Source: an uncultured Sphingopyxis sp. (GTDB lineage: Bacteria; Pseudomonadota; Alphaproteobacteria; Sphingomonadales; Sphingomonadaceae). From it: a stretch of DNA of 57,806 bases. Every line of letters starts with the position of its first letter. The first letter of the stretch is position 1. Of this stretch, positions 35,762-43,850 are shown piece by piece. Position numbers and translations under genes: made by a program. The DNA lies in NCBI GenBank assembly GCA_937873425.1, contig CALMYE010000285.1, forward strand, positions 1 through 57,806. Direction: 5' to 3'. The notes beneath the pieces are model-generated. The model ran no database searches and had not been told where the DNA came from. It was given only the letters and a program-made list of their open reading frames with translations.

Positions 35762-36669
35762 TGAACATGAAAGGCGGCGTGGCCGTGGTAACCGGCGGGG
35801 CTTCGGGCCTCGGCAAGGCAATGGCCGAGGAGGCTGCGCGGCGCGGCATGAAGGTGGTGGTCGCCGATGTCGAAGCGGGAGCGATGGAGAAGGCCGTTGC
35901 TGACCTGCGCGCAGATGGGGCCGAGGCGATCGGCGTGCTGACCGATGTGACCAGTGCTGCTTCGGTCGAGGCGCTGGCGCTCGCCACTGAACAGAACTTC
36001 GGCCCGGCCAACCTGCTCTTCAACAATGCCGGTGTCGCATCGGGCGGACCGATCTGGGAAAGCACCGAGAAGGACTGGAAGTGGCTGTTCGGCGTGAATG
36101 TCGATGGCGTTGCCAACGGGGTGCGCAGCTTCACCCCGCGCATGCTGGCCGCCGCCGCCGCCGATCCGCGCTATGAGGGGCGTATCGTCAACACCGCTTC
36201 CATGGCTGGGCTCGTGACCGCGCCGGGCATGGGCATCTACAGCGTTTCCAAGCACGCGGTGCTGGCCATGTCCGAATGCCTCTACCACGACCTCGATCTG
36301 ATCGGCCGACAGGTTCGGGCGGCGGTGTTGTGCCCGTTCTATGTGAGCACCAATATCAGCCAGTGCTACCGCAATCGTCCCGCTGATCTCGTCAATGACA
36401 GTGGACCGACCCGATCGCAGCTGGCCACGCAGGCCATCTCTGCGAGGGATCTCGCCAACGGCACGCTCACGCCCGAGGCAGTGGCTGCGATCACTTTCAA
36501 GGCGATCGAGGAAGACCGGTTCTACATCTACCCCAGCCCCGAACAGTTGCCGATCGTGCAGAGTCGCCTCGATCATCTGGGGAACGGCACCAATCCCGAC
36601 ATCCCTTACGACGACATTCCGATGTTCAAGGCGCGGCGGGACAGTCTGAAAGCTGCACTAGCGGGGTGA
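35758..36669 (+). CDS. Short-chain dehydrogenase/reductase
   Basis: 303 aa classical SDR. TGGASGLG is the cofactor motif, NNAGVASGG the conserved NNAG, and NTASMAGLV with IYSVSK provides catalytic Ser, Tyr and Lys. VVADVEAG after beta-2 suggests NAD preference. Its start overlaps the monooxygenase stop by four bases. It would interconvert an alcohol and the ketone used by the monooxygenase. Confidence 0.93.
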   Translation: MMNMKGGVAVVTGGASGLGKAMAEEAARRGMKVVVADVEAGAMEKAVADLRADGAEAIGVLTDVTSAASVEALALATEQNFGPANLLFNNAGVASGGPIWESTEKDWKWLFGVNVDGVANGVRSFTPRMLAAAAADPRYEGRIVNTASMAGLVTAPGMGIYSVSKHAVLAMSECLYHDLDLIGRQVRAAVLCPFYVSTNISQCYRNRPADLVNDSGPTRSQLATQAISARDLANGTLTPEAVAAITFKAIEEDRFYIYPSPEQLPIVQSRLDHLGNGTNPDIPYDDIPMFKARRDSLKAALAG

Positions 36670-36752
36670 GCGGGTCGCGCTCTTGCTGTGTGCGCCGCTT
36701 TTTGTAACCACGTGGCCGTTGCTGAAACGATCTTGCGGCGCGGAGGGTGTGC

Positions 36753-37400
36753 TTGGCCGAACCGGGAAAACTGGATGAGGAGCTCGACGCCCTCCTGCGC
36801 CGCCATGCACGCCAGCGCGTGTTGGCGCGTGGTGAGGCGCTTTACGGGCGAGGCTCGCCGCCCGATGCGCTGTTCTGCGTGGAGCGTGGCATCATTCGCC
36901 TCAGTGTTACCAGCCCTGCCGGCCGTGAAGCCGTGCTGGGTCTGGTGACGGCGGGGCACTGGTTCGGCGAGGCATCGCTGTTCACCTGCGAACCGCGTGG
37001 CAATGATGCGGTGGCCGCCGTCGGCAGCACCGTGCTGATGGTCCCCGCTGCCACCCTTCACGCCTTGATCGACGAGCGCTCCGATTATCTACGGCAGTTC
37101 CTCGCCATGATGGGCCAGCGTTACAAGGCGGTGCTCAGCCGGATGGACGACACCGTGCTGCTGCCGTTGCCTGCGCGCCTCGCACGGATCATCGTGCAAA
37201 TGATCGACGTAGGCGGCAATGCAGGCGATGCGCCAGTGCTGCGCTTCTCGCAGGAGGAGGCCGCTCATATGCTTGGTGCATCACGGCAAAGCGTCAATCG
37301 GGTGCTGAAGGAGTGGGAGGCTGCTGGCATCGTGCGCTTAAGTTATCGCACGCTTGCCCTGGCCGATCTCACGGTCATATTGCGGCTTTGCCGAGCGTGA
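36753..37400 (+). CDS. Crp/Fnr-family transcriptional regulator
   Basis: About 215 aa. A cyclic-nucleotide-binding-like beta barrel (LYGRGSPPDALFCVERGIIR, then GHWFGEASLF) is followed by a long dimer helix and a winged HTH (FSQEEAAHMLGASRQSVNRV). No cysteine cluster for an Fe-S centre is present at the N-terminus, so it is not an oxygen-sensing Fnr. A TTG start at 36753 is preferred because GGAGG (36742-36746) is well spaced for it but overlaps the GTG at 36747. It probably controls the monooxygenase-dehydrogenase pair 80 bp upstream. Confidence 0.85.
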   Translation: MAEPGKLDEELDALLRRHARQRVLARGEALYGRGSPPDALFCVERGIIRLSVTSPAGREAVLGLVTAGHWFGEASLFTCEPRGNDAVAAVGSTVLMVPAATLHALIDERSDYLRQFLAMMGQRYKAVLSRMDDTVLLPLPARLARIIVQMIDVGGNAGDAPVLRFSQEEAAHMLGASRQSVNRVLKEWEAAGIVRLSYRTLALADLTVILRLCRA

Positions 37401-37959
37401 GCGGCACGGCGAGAGGTTGCAGATCGAGAGGGGGCAAGCCAGCCAATGCGGCTCGCAACTAAGTTAGGAAAGCCGCCATTCGCCTACCCACCCATCATCG
37501 GTCATTGGGCAAGCTCATGGCATCGCCCAAAAGCCGACATGCCGAGTCAACCGGCCTCTCTCCGAGACGTCCGCACTGGAGACGGCTCCCGCAGGAGCCG
37601 CGGTCTGGCAGGCCGGGTTCGTCGCCCGCCGAGGCGGCGGCATTTGTCGCCGACCGTGCGCGCGGCAAGTCGGCCGCGAGCGGCGGGACCGAGAGCCGGC
37701 GGGGCTATCAGGAATGTAAGGCCCGGGCGAAGCCCGAGCCGCTGGAAAAGCTCCGCTCCTTATAGCCGCAGCGCGTAAGCGCGGTGCGCGGCAAAATGCG
37801 TCAGCGATCGTCACCCGAAGGGCCGAGACCCCCTCTGGGGCTCGTTGGAGCGAGGCTTGGGCACAGCCCTTAGCGAAGCTTCAGCTGAGCCAGGGCTGCG
37901 GCGCCGAGCGGAATAGAGCGCGGTCCCGGCCGAAGGCAGGGGGACGCCACCCCTTGAGA
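37401..37959. other. Non-coding stretch after the catabolic cassette
   Basis: No gene is supported. It contains GC-rich dyads (for example ggctcccgcaggagcc near 37582, gcgcgtaagcgcggtgcgc near 37774) and ends in a copy of a 43-bp repeat (37914-37956) that abuts the stop codon of the next gene. Confidence 0.45.
37914..37956 (+). repeat. 43-bp direct repeat, copy A
   Basis: Matches 38639-38681 at 36 of 43 positions; both copies share cggtcccggccgaagg and can fold (gtccc pairing with gggac). The pair brackets the 175-aa gene and an ssb remnant. Confidence 0.6.
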
Positions 37960-38487
37960 TCAGTGGCTTAGGTTGATGTTGGTTACGGCGACCAAATCCG
38001 CCTCGCTTAATTGTCCCGTAATCTTGATTTCGGCTTCTGGCTGAGCGCGGGTGTGGGTCGTAATCCGGTCAATCGCCCGGTCCGATAGAACGATGGCGCC
38101 GATCGAGGTCACATCGTCCATTGCGCCGCGATTTGGCGAATGGAGCGGGTCGAGAAGCCCGATGTACCCTTGGGGAAGGTTTCGGAATGCTTCCCAAGGT
38201 TTCCAGTCGCCTTCCTCGAAATCGTGCTGGATGTGCCAATCTGTTATGAGGTCAATGTCGCACCACCCGATGGACATTATGCTTCCATCATCAGTGCGGA
38301 ATCCTTGGGCGTTTGCCGTAATGCTGAGCCTGGCCGCGTCACCGTGCGCCGTTGCGTCCAGCAAGTACCGCACGCTGATATCTTTCAAAGTCAGGCACAT
38401 ATAGACATCGATGAGCTTCGGCGGAAAGCTGATGCGATAGTCATCTTCATGCGTGAACTGCGAGCTGCGATACGGTTTCCGGCTCAT
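37960..38487 (-). CDS. Uncharacterised 175-aa protein
   Basis: Starts at ATG 38487 with AAGGCGACC upstream (MSRKPYRSSQFTHEDDYRIS). Mixed alpha/beta with no motif I recognise. It lies between the two 43-bp repeats, so it may be a recently exchanged cassette. Confidence 0.65.
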   Translation of the reverse strand: MSRKPYRSSQFTHEDDYRISFPPKLIDVYMCLTLKDISVRYLLDATAHGDAARLSITANAQGFRTDDGSIMSIGWCDIDLITDWHIQHDFEEGDWKPWEAFRNLPQGYIGLLDPLHSPNRGAMDDVTSIGAIVLSDRAIDRITTHTRAQPEAEIKITGQLSEADLVAVTNINLSH

Positions 38488-38560
38488 CGTGGGTCGCCTT
38501 TTACTGTTGGGGTTCTGATAGTTCGAAAGGGCGGCATCTGGAAGGGTGCCGACTGATCGA

Positions 38561-38598
38561 TCAGAGGAACTGGACGGTCTCGGCGATGATCTCGCAGC
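38561..38598 (-). pseudogene. Remnant of an ssb 3' end
   Basis: 35 of 38 bases match the 3' end of the intact ssb gene (40508 onward), including its stop codon. On the minus strand it reads CEIIAETVQFL-stop, against CEIIAENVEFL in the intact protein. Upstream sequence is unrelated, so only the tail survives. Confidence 0.7.
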
Positions 38599-38638
38599 TC
38601 AAGTCCCACCTGGCCCGCTCGGCCGACGATGCGCGCAG

Positions 38639-38681
38639 TAGAGCTCGGTCCCGGCCGAAGGTCGGGAGACGCGACTCCCTG
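38639..38681 (+). repeat. 43-bp direct repeat, copy B
   Basis: Second copy of the repeat at 37914-37956, 725 bp away in the same orientation. Confidence 0.6.
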
Positions 38682-38736
38682 CGGAGGTGCTCCATTGCGG
38701 TTGACGATCATGTTCTCATGATGTTCTACGGCGCCT

Positions 38737-38976
38737 ATGGGAAGCAAGCGTCTCGACACTGTCGCCGATCTGGTCCGGTATGGTCTCAATGCGCAGGTTG
38801 AATGCAGAAGGTGCCGCCGCGTCGTGATCATCCCGGCGTCCAGGTTGCGCGATCAATGCTTCGCCAAGTCGATCCCGATGAAGCTTGCGGTGGTCGCGCA
38901 GCATCTCAGGTGCAGCTGTGGTCACCGCGGCGCAAAGATCGATGCGACGGGGACAATGATCGACCGAGGGTCTTGA
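38737..38976 (+). CDS. Small zinc-ribbon-like protein
   Basis: 79 aa. CRRC near residue 24 and CSCGH near residue 59 could bind zinc, and the protein is basic, suggesting nucleic acid binding. The ribosome-binding site is weak. Family not recognised. Confidence 0.6.
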   Translation: MGSKRLDTVADLVRYGLNAQVECRRCRRVVIIPASRLRDQCFAKSIPMKLAVVAQHLRCSCGHRGAKIDATGTMIDRGS

Positions 38977-39046
38977 GGGGGTGCTTGGGAGAGTGACGTC
39001 GATGCCGCATGGCTGCGGCGGGCATAGCGGCAGGCGCGCGTCCACG

Positions 39047-40369
39047 TCAGGAATCTATTGATCCGCTTAACCCGGAGTCGAATTGCTGGATCAATGGACC
39101 GATCGCGTCCGGAACCGAGCTGGCTGTCGTCACCGTCGCTTCTATTGGGTAATTGTTGCCCGCCTGGTTGAGTGCGACCGCGTGGAATCGGTCTGCCATA
39201 TGAATTGTGGCTGCAACCACGGCGAGACAGTTGGCGTGTGCTTCATCGCTCCGGCGGCGCTGCAATGTCGCGAGGTCACCGACCTTCAGGTCAACCGTCA
39301 GCATCGCATCAATCATCGCCACTTTACGCTCAATTTTCATGAAGGATCGCAGTTCGCTGCGATCGGTCTCGGCCGTCAGGACAATGGTTCCCTTGGGGCT
39401 CAGGTCGTCCGTGAGGCCGCTTCGTTTGGCGAAGGCGGGGTCGAGCGTATCGCCGCTCACATGGACCTTCAGCGTGCTGGATTGCCGTTCATACACCCGC
39501 AGTAGCCTCGCCAGCAGGTTGGACGTCGGTGAGGCAAAATCATGGGCGGCAATCCGCCCGGAGGGATGGAACTTCGCGATGAATCGGGCGTCAACCGGCT
39601 CTGGGACTCCGAATGCGGGAACTTCGATCGATGCGAGGTGCGGGACTTCGTGGGTTGTTTCAATTGCCGGATCATAATCAGGATGGGTCTTGAGGAACGG
39701 GGCGTTCAGGTCGATCCCGTTCTGAATGGTGTAGATCAGCTGACAAGGTGCCGGGATCGTGCTGAGGTTCCTGCCATTGATCATGGCTCCCTTCAGAATC
39801 GGCGCTCGTCGTGTGCCGAAGATGAGATGGTCCATCGCCTTGCCACTCTCGGCCATGTAGACGGGAGGCACATAGTTGGGCGCGAACTGTCGGACAAAGG
39901 CGAGGCATCCCCTGAGATATGCCTGAAGGTCGTTCGCGTAGGCAGGACCCCGCGAGGCTTCGATCTCGAGGTCGATGTCGCCAACGAGAGGATCGCCGCG
40001 CATGACGCTGCCGTAAAGGTAGACCCTGTTGATGCTGATCAGGCGATCGGGGTCGGCATTGATCGCCTCAAATCGCGCGAGCAACTGGTCGAGGACGGCG
40101 CGCGCCTTGGTCAACTCGGTTTTCACGACGCTGCGTGAATGGGCAACCGCCCTGCCTGTCGGGGTCAGTTCGGATCGCTCATCGTCGAGCAAACCAAGCA
40201 AGCTTGCGATTTCGAGGGCATGCGATCCGTGAATGAGGGTCGGAAAGACAGAACGAAGGCCGACAAAGGAGCCGGGATCACTCGTTCTGGAAAGAGATTT
40301 CAACCCTTCCTTGATGTTCGTGACAGGCACTCCCCCGATGGCGAACTTCCGAGGGAAGGTAATCGACAT
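39047..40369 (-). CDS. Nucleotidyltransferase-fold protein with predicted winged-helix N-terminus
   Basis: 440 aa. The YLYGSVMRGDPLVGDIDLEI segment has the polymerase-beta-superfamily signature: GS at 120-121 and metal-binding Asp131 and Asp133. Residues 20-80 (LIHGSHALEIASLLGLLD then ELTPTGRAVA) look like a winged helix. The C-terminal 250 residues are unrecognised. The start follows AGGAGGAGCCGCC. Such proteins transfer nucleotides to protein, RNA or small molecules and include toxins and signalling synthases; which applies here is unknown. It is followed by an intergenic region and the small zinc-ribbon gene on the other strand. Confidence 0.75.
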   Translation of the reverse strand: MSITFPRKFAIGGVPVTNIKEGLKSLSRTSDPGSFVGLRSVFPTLIHGSHALEIASLLGLLDDERSELTPTGRAVAHSRSVVKTELTKARAVLDQLLARFEAINADPDRLISINRVYLYGSVMRGDPLVGDIDLEIEASRGPAYANDLQAYLRGCLAFVRQFAPNYVPPVYMAESGKAMDHLIFGTRRAPILKGAMINGRNLSTIPAPCQLIYTIQNGIDLNAPFLKTHPDYDPAIETTHEVPHLASIEVPAFGVPEPVDARFIAKFHPSGRIAAHDFASPTSNLLARLLRVYERQSSTLKVHVSGDTLDPAFAKRSGLTDDLSPKGTIVLTAETDRSELRSFMKIERKVAMIDAMLTVDLKVGDLATLQRRRSDEAHANCLAVVAATIHMADRFHAVALNQAGNNYPIEATVTTASSVPDAIGPLIQQFDSGLSGSIDS

Positions 40370-40476
40370 GTGGCGGCTCCTCCTGGTTGCAGTCTTACTA
40401 TGGCGTTTGTCGTCGTCGGTCAGGATGGTTTTTTGGCCGATCAGGCCGGCGAGCTTCGCCTGTCGAGCGAAGCGAG

Positions 40477-40498
40477 GGGCGGCACCGAAGCGCCGCCC
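40477..40498 (-). terminator. Strong hairpin after ssb
   Basis: On the minus strand gggcggcgc-ttcg-gtgccgccc forms a nine-pair stem with a UUCG loop, 10 bases past the ssb stop. No U-run follows, so it may stabilise the 3' end rather than terminate. Confidence 0.5.
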
Positions 40499-40507
40499 TC
40501 CTGATGG

Positions 40508-40843
40508 TCACAGGAACTCGACGTTCTCGGCGATGATCTCGCAGCCGTAGCGGTCATTGCCTTCGGCGTCCTGCCAGCGCGAGTAGTGGATGCGGCCCGT
40601 CACAGCGAGCTGGTCGCCCTTGGCCTTGTGCTGGCGCAGCGGGAGCCCCATGCCGTTGAAGACAGTGACCTTGTGGAATTCGGCATCCTTGACGGGGTAG
40701 CCGGTTTCAGGATCCTTCTGGACCTTGCCGTCGCGGATGACCGGACGTTCGGTCACGAGGATCAGTTCGGTGATACGGGTGTCGCTGCGATCGCGGGCTA
40801 CGGGATCCTTGGCGAGACGGCCGACGAGGTTGACGATGTTCAT
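40508..40843 (-). CDS. ssb: Single-stranded DNA-binding protein
   Basis: 111 aa OB-fold protein from ATG 40843 (MNIVNLVGRLAKDP), with AAGGAGGCTCTTGCA upstream. FHKVTVFNGMG and the strand GRIHYSRWQDAEGNDRYGCE are typical of SSB. The acidic C-terminal tip (DDDIPF type) that recruits partner proteins is absent, so this is a short plasmid variant. It probably coats transferred single strands. A partial copy lies at 38561. Confidence 0.85.
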   Translation of the reverse strand: MNIVNLVGRLAKDPVARDRSDTRITELILVTERPVIRDGKVQKDPETGYPVKDAEFHKVTVFNGMGLPLRQHKAKGDQLAVTGRIHYSRWQDAEGNDRYGCEIIAENVEFL

Positions 40844-41312
40844 TGCAAGAGCCTCCTTGGTGCCGACGGCTCGTCCGCCGGTGCCCTTATCGAGCCTCGG
40901 CGGGAGAGCTGGGACACCGCGCGCCCTCGCGCGCGGGAAACCTCGGAAATCGAGGTGGTGCGGGCAGCCCGGCTTGCCGGGCAACACGGCTCGCATTTCT
41001 GCAGGTTGGCCCTAAGCTCGACCAGAGAGGCAGGGGCACTGGGCGGCGGACGTGCGGGTGGCACAGGGGCTGATTGCGTGCCTGAATATCAACCTCGCCG
41101 CGTCTCGGCTTGCTGTTATCAAGGATGATCGCATGATTGATCGTCCGTACTCGCCGATTTCGGTGAGCGAATAGTCCCTTTGCGGCAGTCGTCCGGAACA
41201 CCTGACCTTGGCTATCTGGGGTGCCGATCCGCAAGGTTGGTGCCACTGGCCTGGCGTTGATGCACAATCGGACAAGGCCCCAAGGGGGCTGCCTGTTTGC
41301 ACGTAGCGCCAA
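40844..41312. other. Non-coding stretch between ssb and the toxin gene
   Basis: No gene is supported. Short dyads occur (ccgcgcgccctcgcgcgcgg near 40917, gcccggcttgccgggc near 40967). It probably holds the ssb promoter and leader. Confidence 0.4.
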
Positions 41313-41717
41313 TCAATCCCGATCGACGGGAGCTGCTCTCCAGGCTGCTATGGCATCGATGATCTTTGCCGTGAACCGCGGTGGGAGTCGTCCGGCAATG
41401 TACCCGGGCTGCTTCATAAGGGGCCTTATATCGAACCCGGGCCAGGTGAACCGGTTGAATTCCGAAATGACGATTGCGCTACCGGGAGCAAGGCCAGCTG
41501 TGCGCGCAATCTCATCGGGGATCACGATGGCGTTCTTGCGCCCCTCGCCCTTGGTCGTGATCGCGGCGACCAGATAGCGTGAGCCCTCGACACCCACGAT
41601 GACGACAAAGCGTTCCTTGACGCCCTCATCGCGGCCTTGGCGCTGCTCTTCCTCGAAGAGGTAGACGTATCGGAGGATATGGCCTGCGGCGGGGCGGTCA
41701 GTCTTCCCAGCGGTCAT
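41313..41717 (-). CDS. PemK/MazF-like toxin
   Basis: 134 aa. ILRYVYLFEEEQRQGRDEGV, followed by KERFVVIVGVEGSRYLVAAI and ISEFNRFTWPGFDIRPL, matches the PemK-like growth inhibitor pattern of alphaproteobacteria; members cleave RNA. The start (41717) lies 20 bases inside the antitoxin gene, which couples their translation. Cytoplasmic; neutralised by the product of 41698-42000. Confidence 0.75.
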   Translation of the reverse strand: MTAGKTDRPAAGHILRYVYLFEEEQRQGRDEGVKERFVVIVGVEGSRYLVAAITTKGEGRKNAIVIPDEIARTAGLAPGSAIVISEFNRFTWPGFDIRPLMKQPGYIAGRLPPRFTAKIIDAIAAWRAAPVDRD

Positions 41718-42000
41718 TGGCGAGTTCGCTGTCCGAGGGCCGTGCATTGGCGAACGCTTGGCGGTCGGCGTCGGTCATGTCGGACGAAGCGACAGCTTCG
41801 ATATTCATGTGATCTGCGATCATACCGCGCGCCGCCTGTTCAAGATGGCGGAAATATTCGCTATCTGCGATCACATGCCGCTCGCGGCCATGGCTGGTCA
41901 GGACGACCGGCTGCTTGGTCGCAAGGTCGAGGAACTCGCCGGTGTTGTTGTGAAACCGGGTCAGGGGAATCCTGGGGTGCTCATTGGCCGTCGCTGGCAT
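41698..42000 (-). CDS. Phd/YefM-type antitoxin
   Basis: 100 aa from ATG 42000, with GAGGAGATACCACC upstream. The N-terminal part (IPLTRFHNNTGEFLDLATKQ, then PVVLTSHGRERHVI) is the Phd/YefM DNA-binding fold, and the acidic, flexible C-terminus (DADRQAFANARPSDSELAND) would wrap the toxin. It overlaps the toxin gene. A Phd-type antitoxin with a PemK-type toxin is a mixed pairing. Confidence 0.8.
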   Translation of the reverse strand: MPATANEHPRIPLTRFHNNTGEFLDLATKQPVVLTSHGRERHVIADSEYFRHLEQAARGMIADHMNIEAVASSDMTDADRQAFANARPSDSELANDRWED

Positions 42001-42021
42001 GGTGGTATCTCCTCGTGGCAC

Positions 42022-42051
42022 CCAAAATAGCAATTATTGCCAAAATAGCAA
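42022..42051 (-). promoter_or_regulatory. Operator of the Phd-PemK module
   Basis: The 12-mer ccaaaatagcaa occurs exactly at 42022-42033 and 42040-42051, and the sequence between them forms the palindrome gcaattattgc (42030-42040). It lies 22-51 nt before the antitoxin start, where autorepression by the antitoxin is expected. Confidence 0.65.
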
Positions 42052-42076
42052 GATTTCTGCGACGACGATTGCCGCG

Positions 42077-42448
42077 CTAGCCTTCCACCTCTGTCGCCGG
42101 CAGCTCCGGCAATAATGGGACGAGGCCCGCATCAATCGCAAAGCCGAGAGTCCTTGCGAGGCGGCAGGCTCGAGCGATTGACCCGTCTGGAACATCGAGC
42201 GCCTTTTCAATGTGCCCAAGGGTTTCGCCAGCGCCGGGTTCACAGACCGCATGAAGCTTGCCTGCCTCTGCGGTGATAGCAAAGGGCCAGGTCATCGCGA
42301 CACCGACGACCCGTTCGTCGAGGACAAGCAGCGTATCGCCAGTAGCGATAGTCTCGTCGGTCTGCACGGCGTCGTAGGCATTGCCCGTCGAGGCGAAGGC
42401 ATGGATCCGCCAGGCGCTGAAGGCGAAGCGCTCGCTGTCGCTCAGCAT
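42077..42448 (-). CDS. Uncharacterised 123-aa protein
   Basis: MLSDSERFAFSAWRIHAFAS; alpha/beta and acidic. The start overlaps the stop of the preceding gene by seven bases, so the two form an operon. No family recognised. Confidence 0.65.
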   Translation of the reverse strand: MLSDSERFAFSAWRIHAFASTGNAYDAVQTDETIATGDTLLVLDERVVGVAMTWPFAITAEAGKLHAVCEPGAGETLGHIEKALDVPDGSIARACRLARTLGFAIDAGLVPLLPELPATEVEG

Positions 42449-42957
42449 GGCACGGCCCCTTCGGGAAAGGCGCGCTGCGCCGCTTCCGGAAAGGCTGCGG
42501 TGAGGTTGCGATGGATCGGTCCGGAGGATTCCGGAAAGAATGTGCCGGTGCTGCTCGGCCGTGTGATCCGCAGCGCGCTTGCAACAGCCTCCACGACGAA
42601 TCCTGCAAGCTGATCGCTGGCCGTCAGCTTGCCAAACTCAGGCAGTGCAAACCCGGCCTGATGCCAGAAGGCGATGCCGGCCTCGAGGGTCTCGAGATAG
42701 CTGGCATGGCTGCCATCGTCCTGTTCGTCGTCGATGCGCGCCTCAACTGTCCGATAGGTCCCGAAATCATGGGCGTTGGCCTTGATCCGCAAAGTGATGC
42801 CGGCAGGCGGCGAACCGGCAACCGCGATCAGCGCAGCCCTGTAGAGCATGGCTTCGGCGGTATTCACGAGGTCGAAGTTCGGGGTGTGTCCGATCTGCGC
42901 GCAGTCTTCGTTCCACGGAGCCCCGCCAAGATCGAGAGTCCAGTTCGTGTGTGCCAT
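42442..42957 (-). CDS. Uncharacterised 171-aa protein
   Basis: MAHTNWTLDLGGAPWNEDCA; no motif recognised. AAGGAGGCTTGA before the start supports it. A polypurine leader is 24 nt upstream. First gene of a two-gene unit with 42077-42448. Confidence 0.7.
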   Translation of the reverse strand: MAHTNWTLDLGGAPWNEDCAQIGHTPNFDLVNTAEAMLYRAALIAVAGSPPAGITLRIKANAHDFGTYRTVEARIDDEQDDGSHASYLETLEAGIAFWHQAGFALPEFGKLTASDQLAGFVVEAVASALRITRPSSTGTFFPESSGPIHRNLTAAFPEAAQRAFPEGAVPC

Positions 42958-42980
42958 TCAAGCCTCCTTCGCTTGAACGG

Positions 42981-43000
42981 CACCTCCCCCTTCTCTCTCG
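42981..43000 (-). promoter_or_regulatory. Polypurine leader element, copy 2
   Basis: The minus strand reads gagagagaagggggaggtgc, 24 nt before the start at 42957. Confidence 0.45.
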
Positions 43001-43056
43001 CAGGCAGAGTTTCTGCAGCAGGTCTGGTCAGCTTGAAAGCAGCGGGCAAAAGAAAA

Positions 43057-43087
43057 GGCCCGCCCGCGACAAATGCACGGACGGGCC
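43057..43087 (-). terminator. Rho-independent terminator after the DUF736 gene
   Basis: Arms ggcccgcccg (43057-43066) and cggacgggcc (43078-43087); on the minus strand it is followed by TTTTCTTTT. It ends transcription of the DUF736 gene (stop at 43141). Confidence 0.8.
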
Positions 43088-43140
43088 TTCCTGGTGTGAC
43101 CGGCGCGGGTCGCGGCACCGGTCACGGGGGCTGATGACAG

Positions 43141-43647
43141 TCAGGCATCAACGCTTTCGCGGGCCTTGGTCTTGGCTGCAGGTTTGGGCGCGGTGCTTTC
43201 GCCCAGACCGTCGCCGCTGCTCGCGCCCGTGTCAACGCCGCGGTCGCTGGCCGGTTCGTCACCGGTCGCGGTCAGCGGCGGCAGAGCACCTTCGCTCTCG
43301 CTGCCGAACCCGTCGAGCGATGCCTTCGGCTTCGAACGCCGCCAGGCGACATTGAAGCTGCCGTCGTTCTGCTGGAACATGGCGACCGGGATCGGCGCCG
43401 AAAGGCTGGGATCGTCGATCTGGCCCGACAGGAAGCATTCGCCGGTCTCGTTCGACGAGTATTCCCAGAGCGCGCCGATCTTGACCCAGCTGCGGCGGTC
43501 CGCCGAGAGCGCCATGAGGTCGAACTTGGGTGCCCGCTCGTTGGTGGATTCGAAGGCCCGCAGAGCGACGGTCGCGCTGAAGGTCAGGGTGGTGATGCGG
43601 CCGATGTGAACGCCTTCTGCGTTGGCCTTGAGGGTGCCGATGTTCAT
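43141..43647 (-). CDS. DUF736 family protein
   Basis: 168 aa from ATG 43647. MNIGTLKANAEGVHIGRITT at the start and GALWEYSSNETGECFLSGQI in the middle are standard DUF736, a small beta-rich family almost confined to alphaproteobacterial plasmids and islands. The C-terminal 60 residues are a low-complexity Ser/Ala/Lys tail (about residues 110-168) not seen in short family members. Function unknown. AGGAGAACTTCGAC precedes the start and a polypurine leader lies 45 nt upstream. Confidence 0.88.
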   Translation of the reverse strand: MNIGTLKANAEGVHIGRITTLTFSATVALRAFESTNERAPKFDLMALSADRRSWVKIGALWEYSSNETGECFLSGQIDDPSLSAPIPVAMFQQNDGSFNVAWRRSKPKASLDGFGSESEGALPPLTATGDEPASDRGVDTGASSGDGLGESTAPKPAAKTKARESVDA

Positions 43648-43691
43648 GTCGAAGTTCTCCTGATGCTGTCCGAACCCCTTGTCCGGAACAC

Positions 43692-43715
43692 CTTCTCCCA
43701 TCCCCCCTCTCCTCC
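43692..43715 (-). promoter_or_regulatory. Polypurine leader element, copy 3
   Basis: The minus strand reads ggaggagaggggggatggga then gaagg, 45 nt before the DUF736 start. Confidence 0.45.
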
Positions 43716-43850
43716 GGGCCCGTGGCCCGGCCCGTGCGCCAGCCACCGCAGGCGCGCGTAATTCTATCCAGTCCAGAGGGCTGAGGAGTCTCGATGCCTG
43801 GTTTGGAGCTGAACCGGCCCTGCTTCGAGCCATGCGCGGTCTGCACCGAC

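Noticed and set aside
37401-38736. CRISPR array or iterons
   Set aside because: Only two copies of a 43-bp imperfect repeat, 725 bp apart and flanking a gene; no regular spacing or spacers.
40887-41312. 141-aa minus-strand frame upstream of ssb
   Set aside because: Low-complexity Arg/Pro-rich translation with no ribosome-binding site; looks like chance coding in GC-rich leader DNA.
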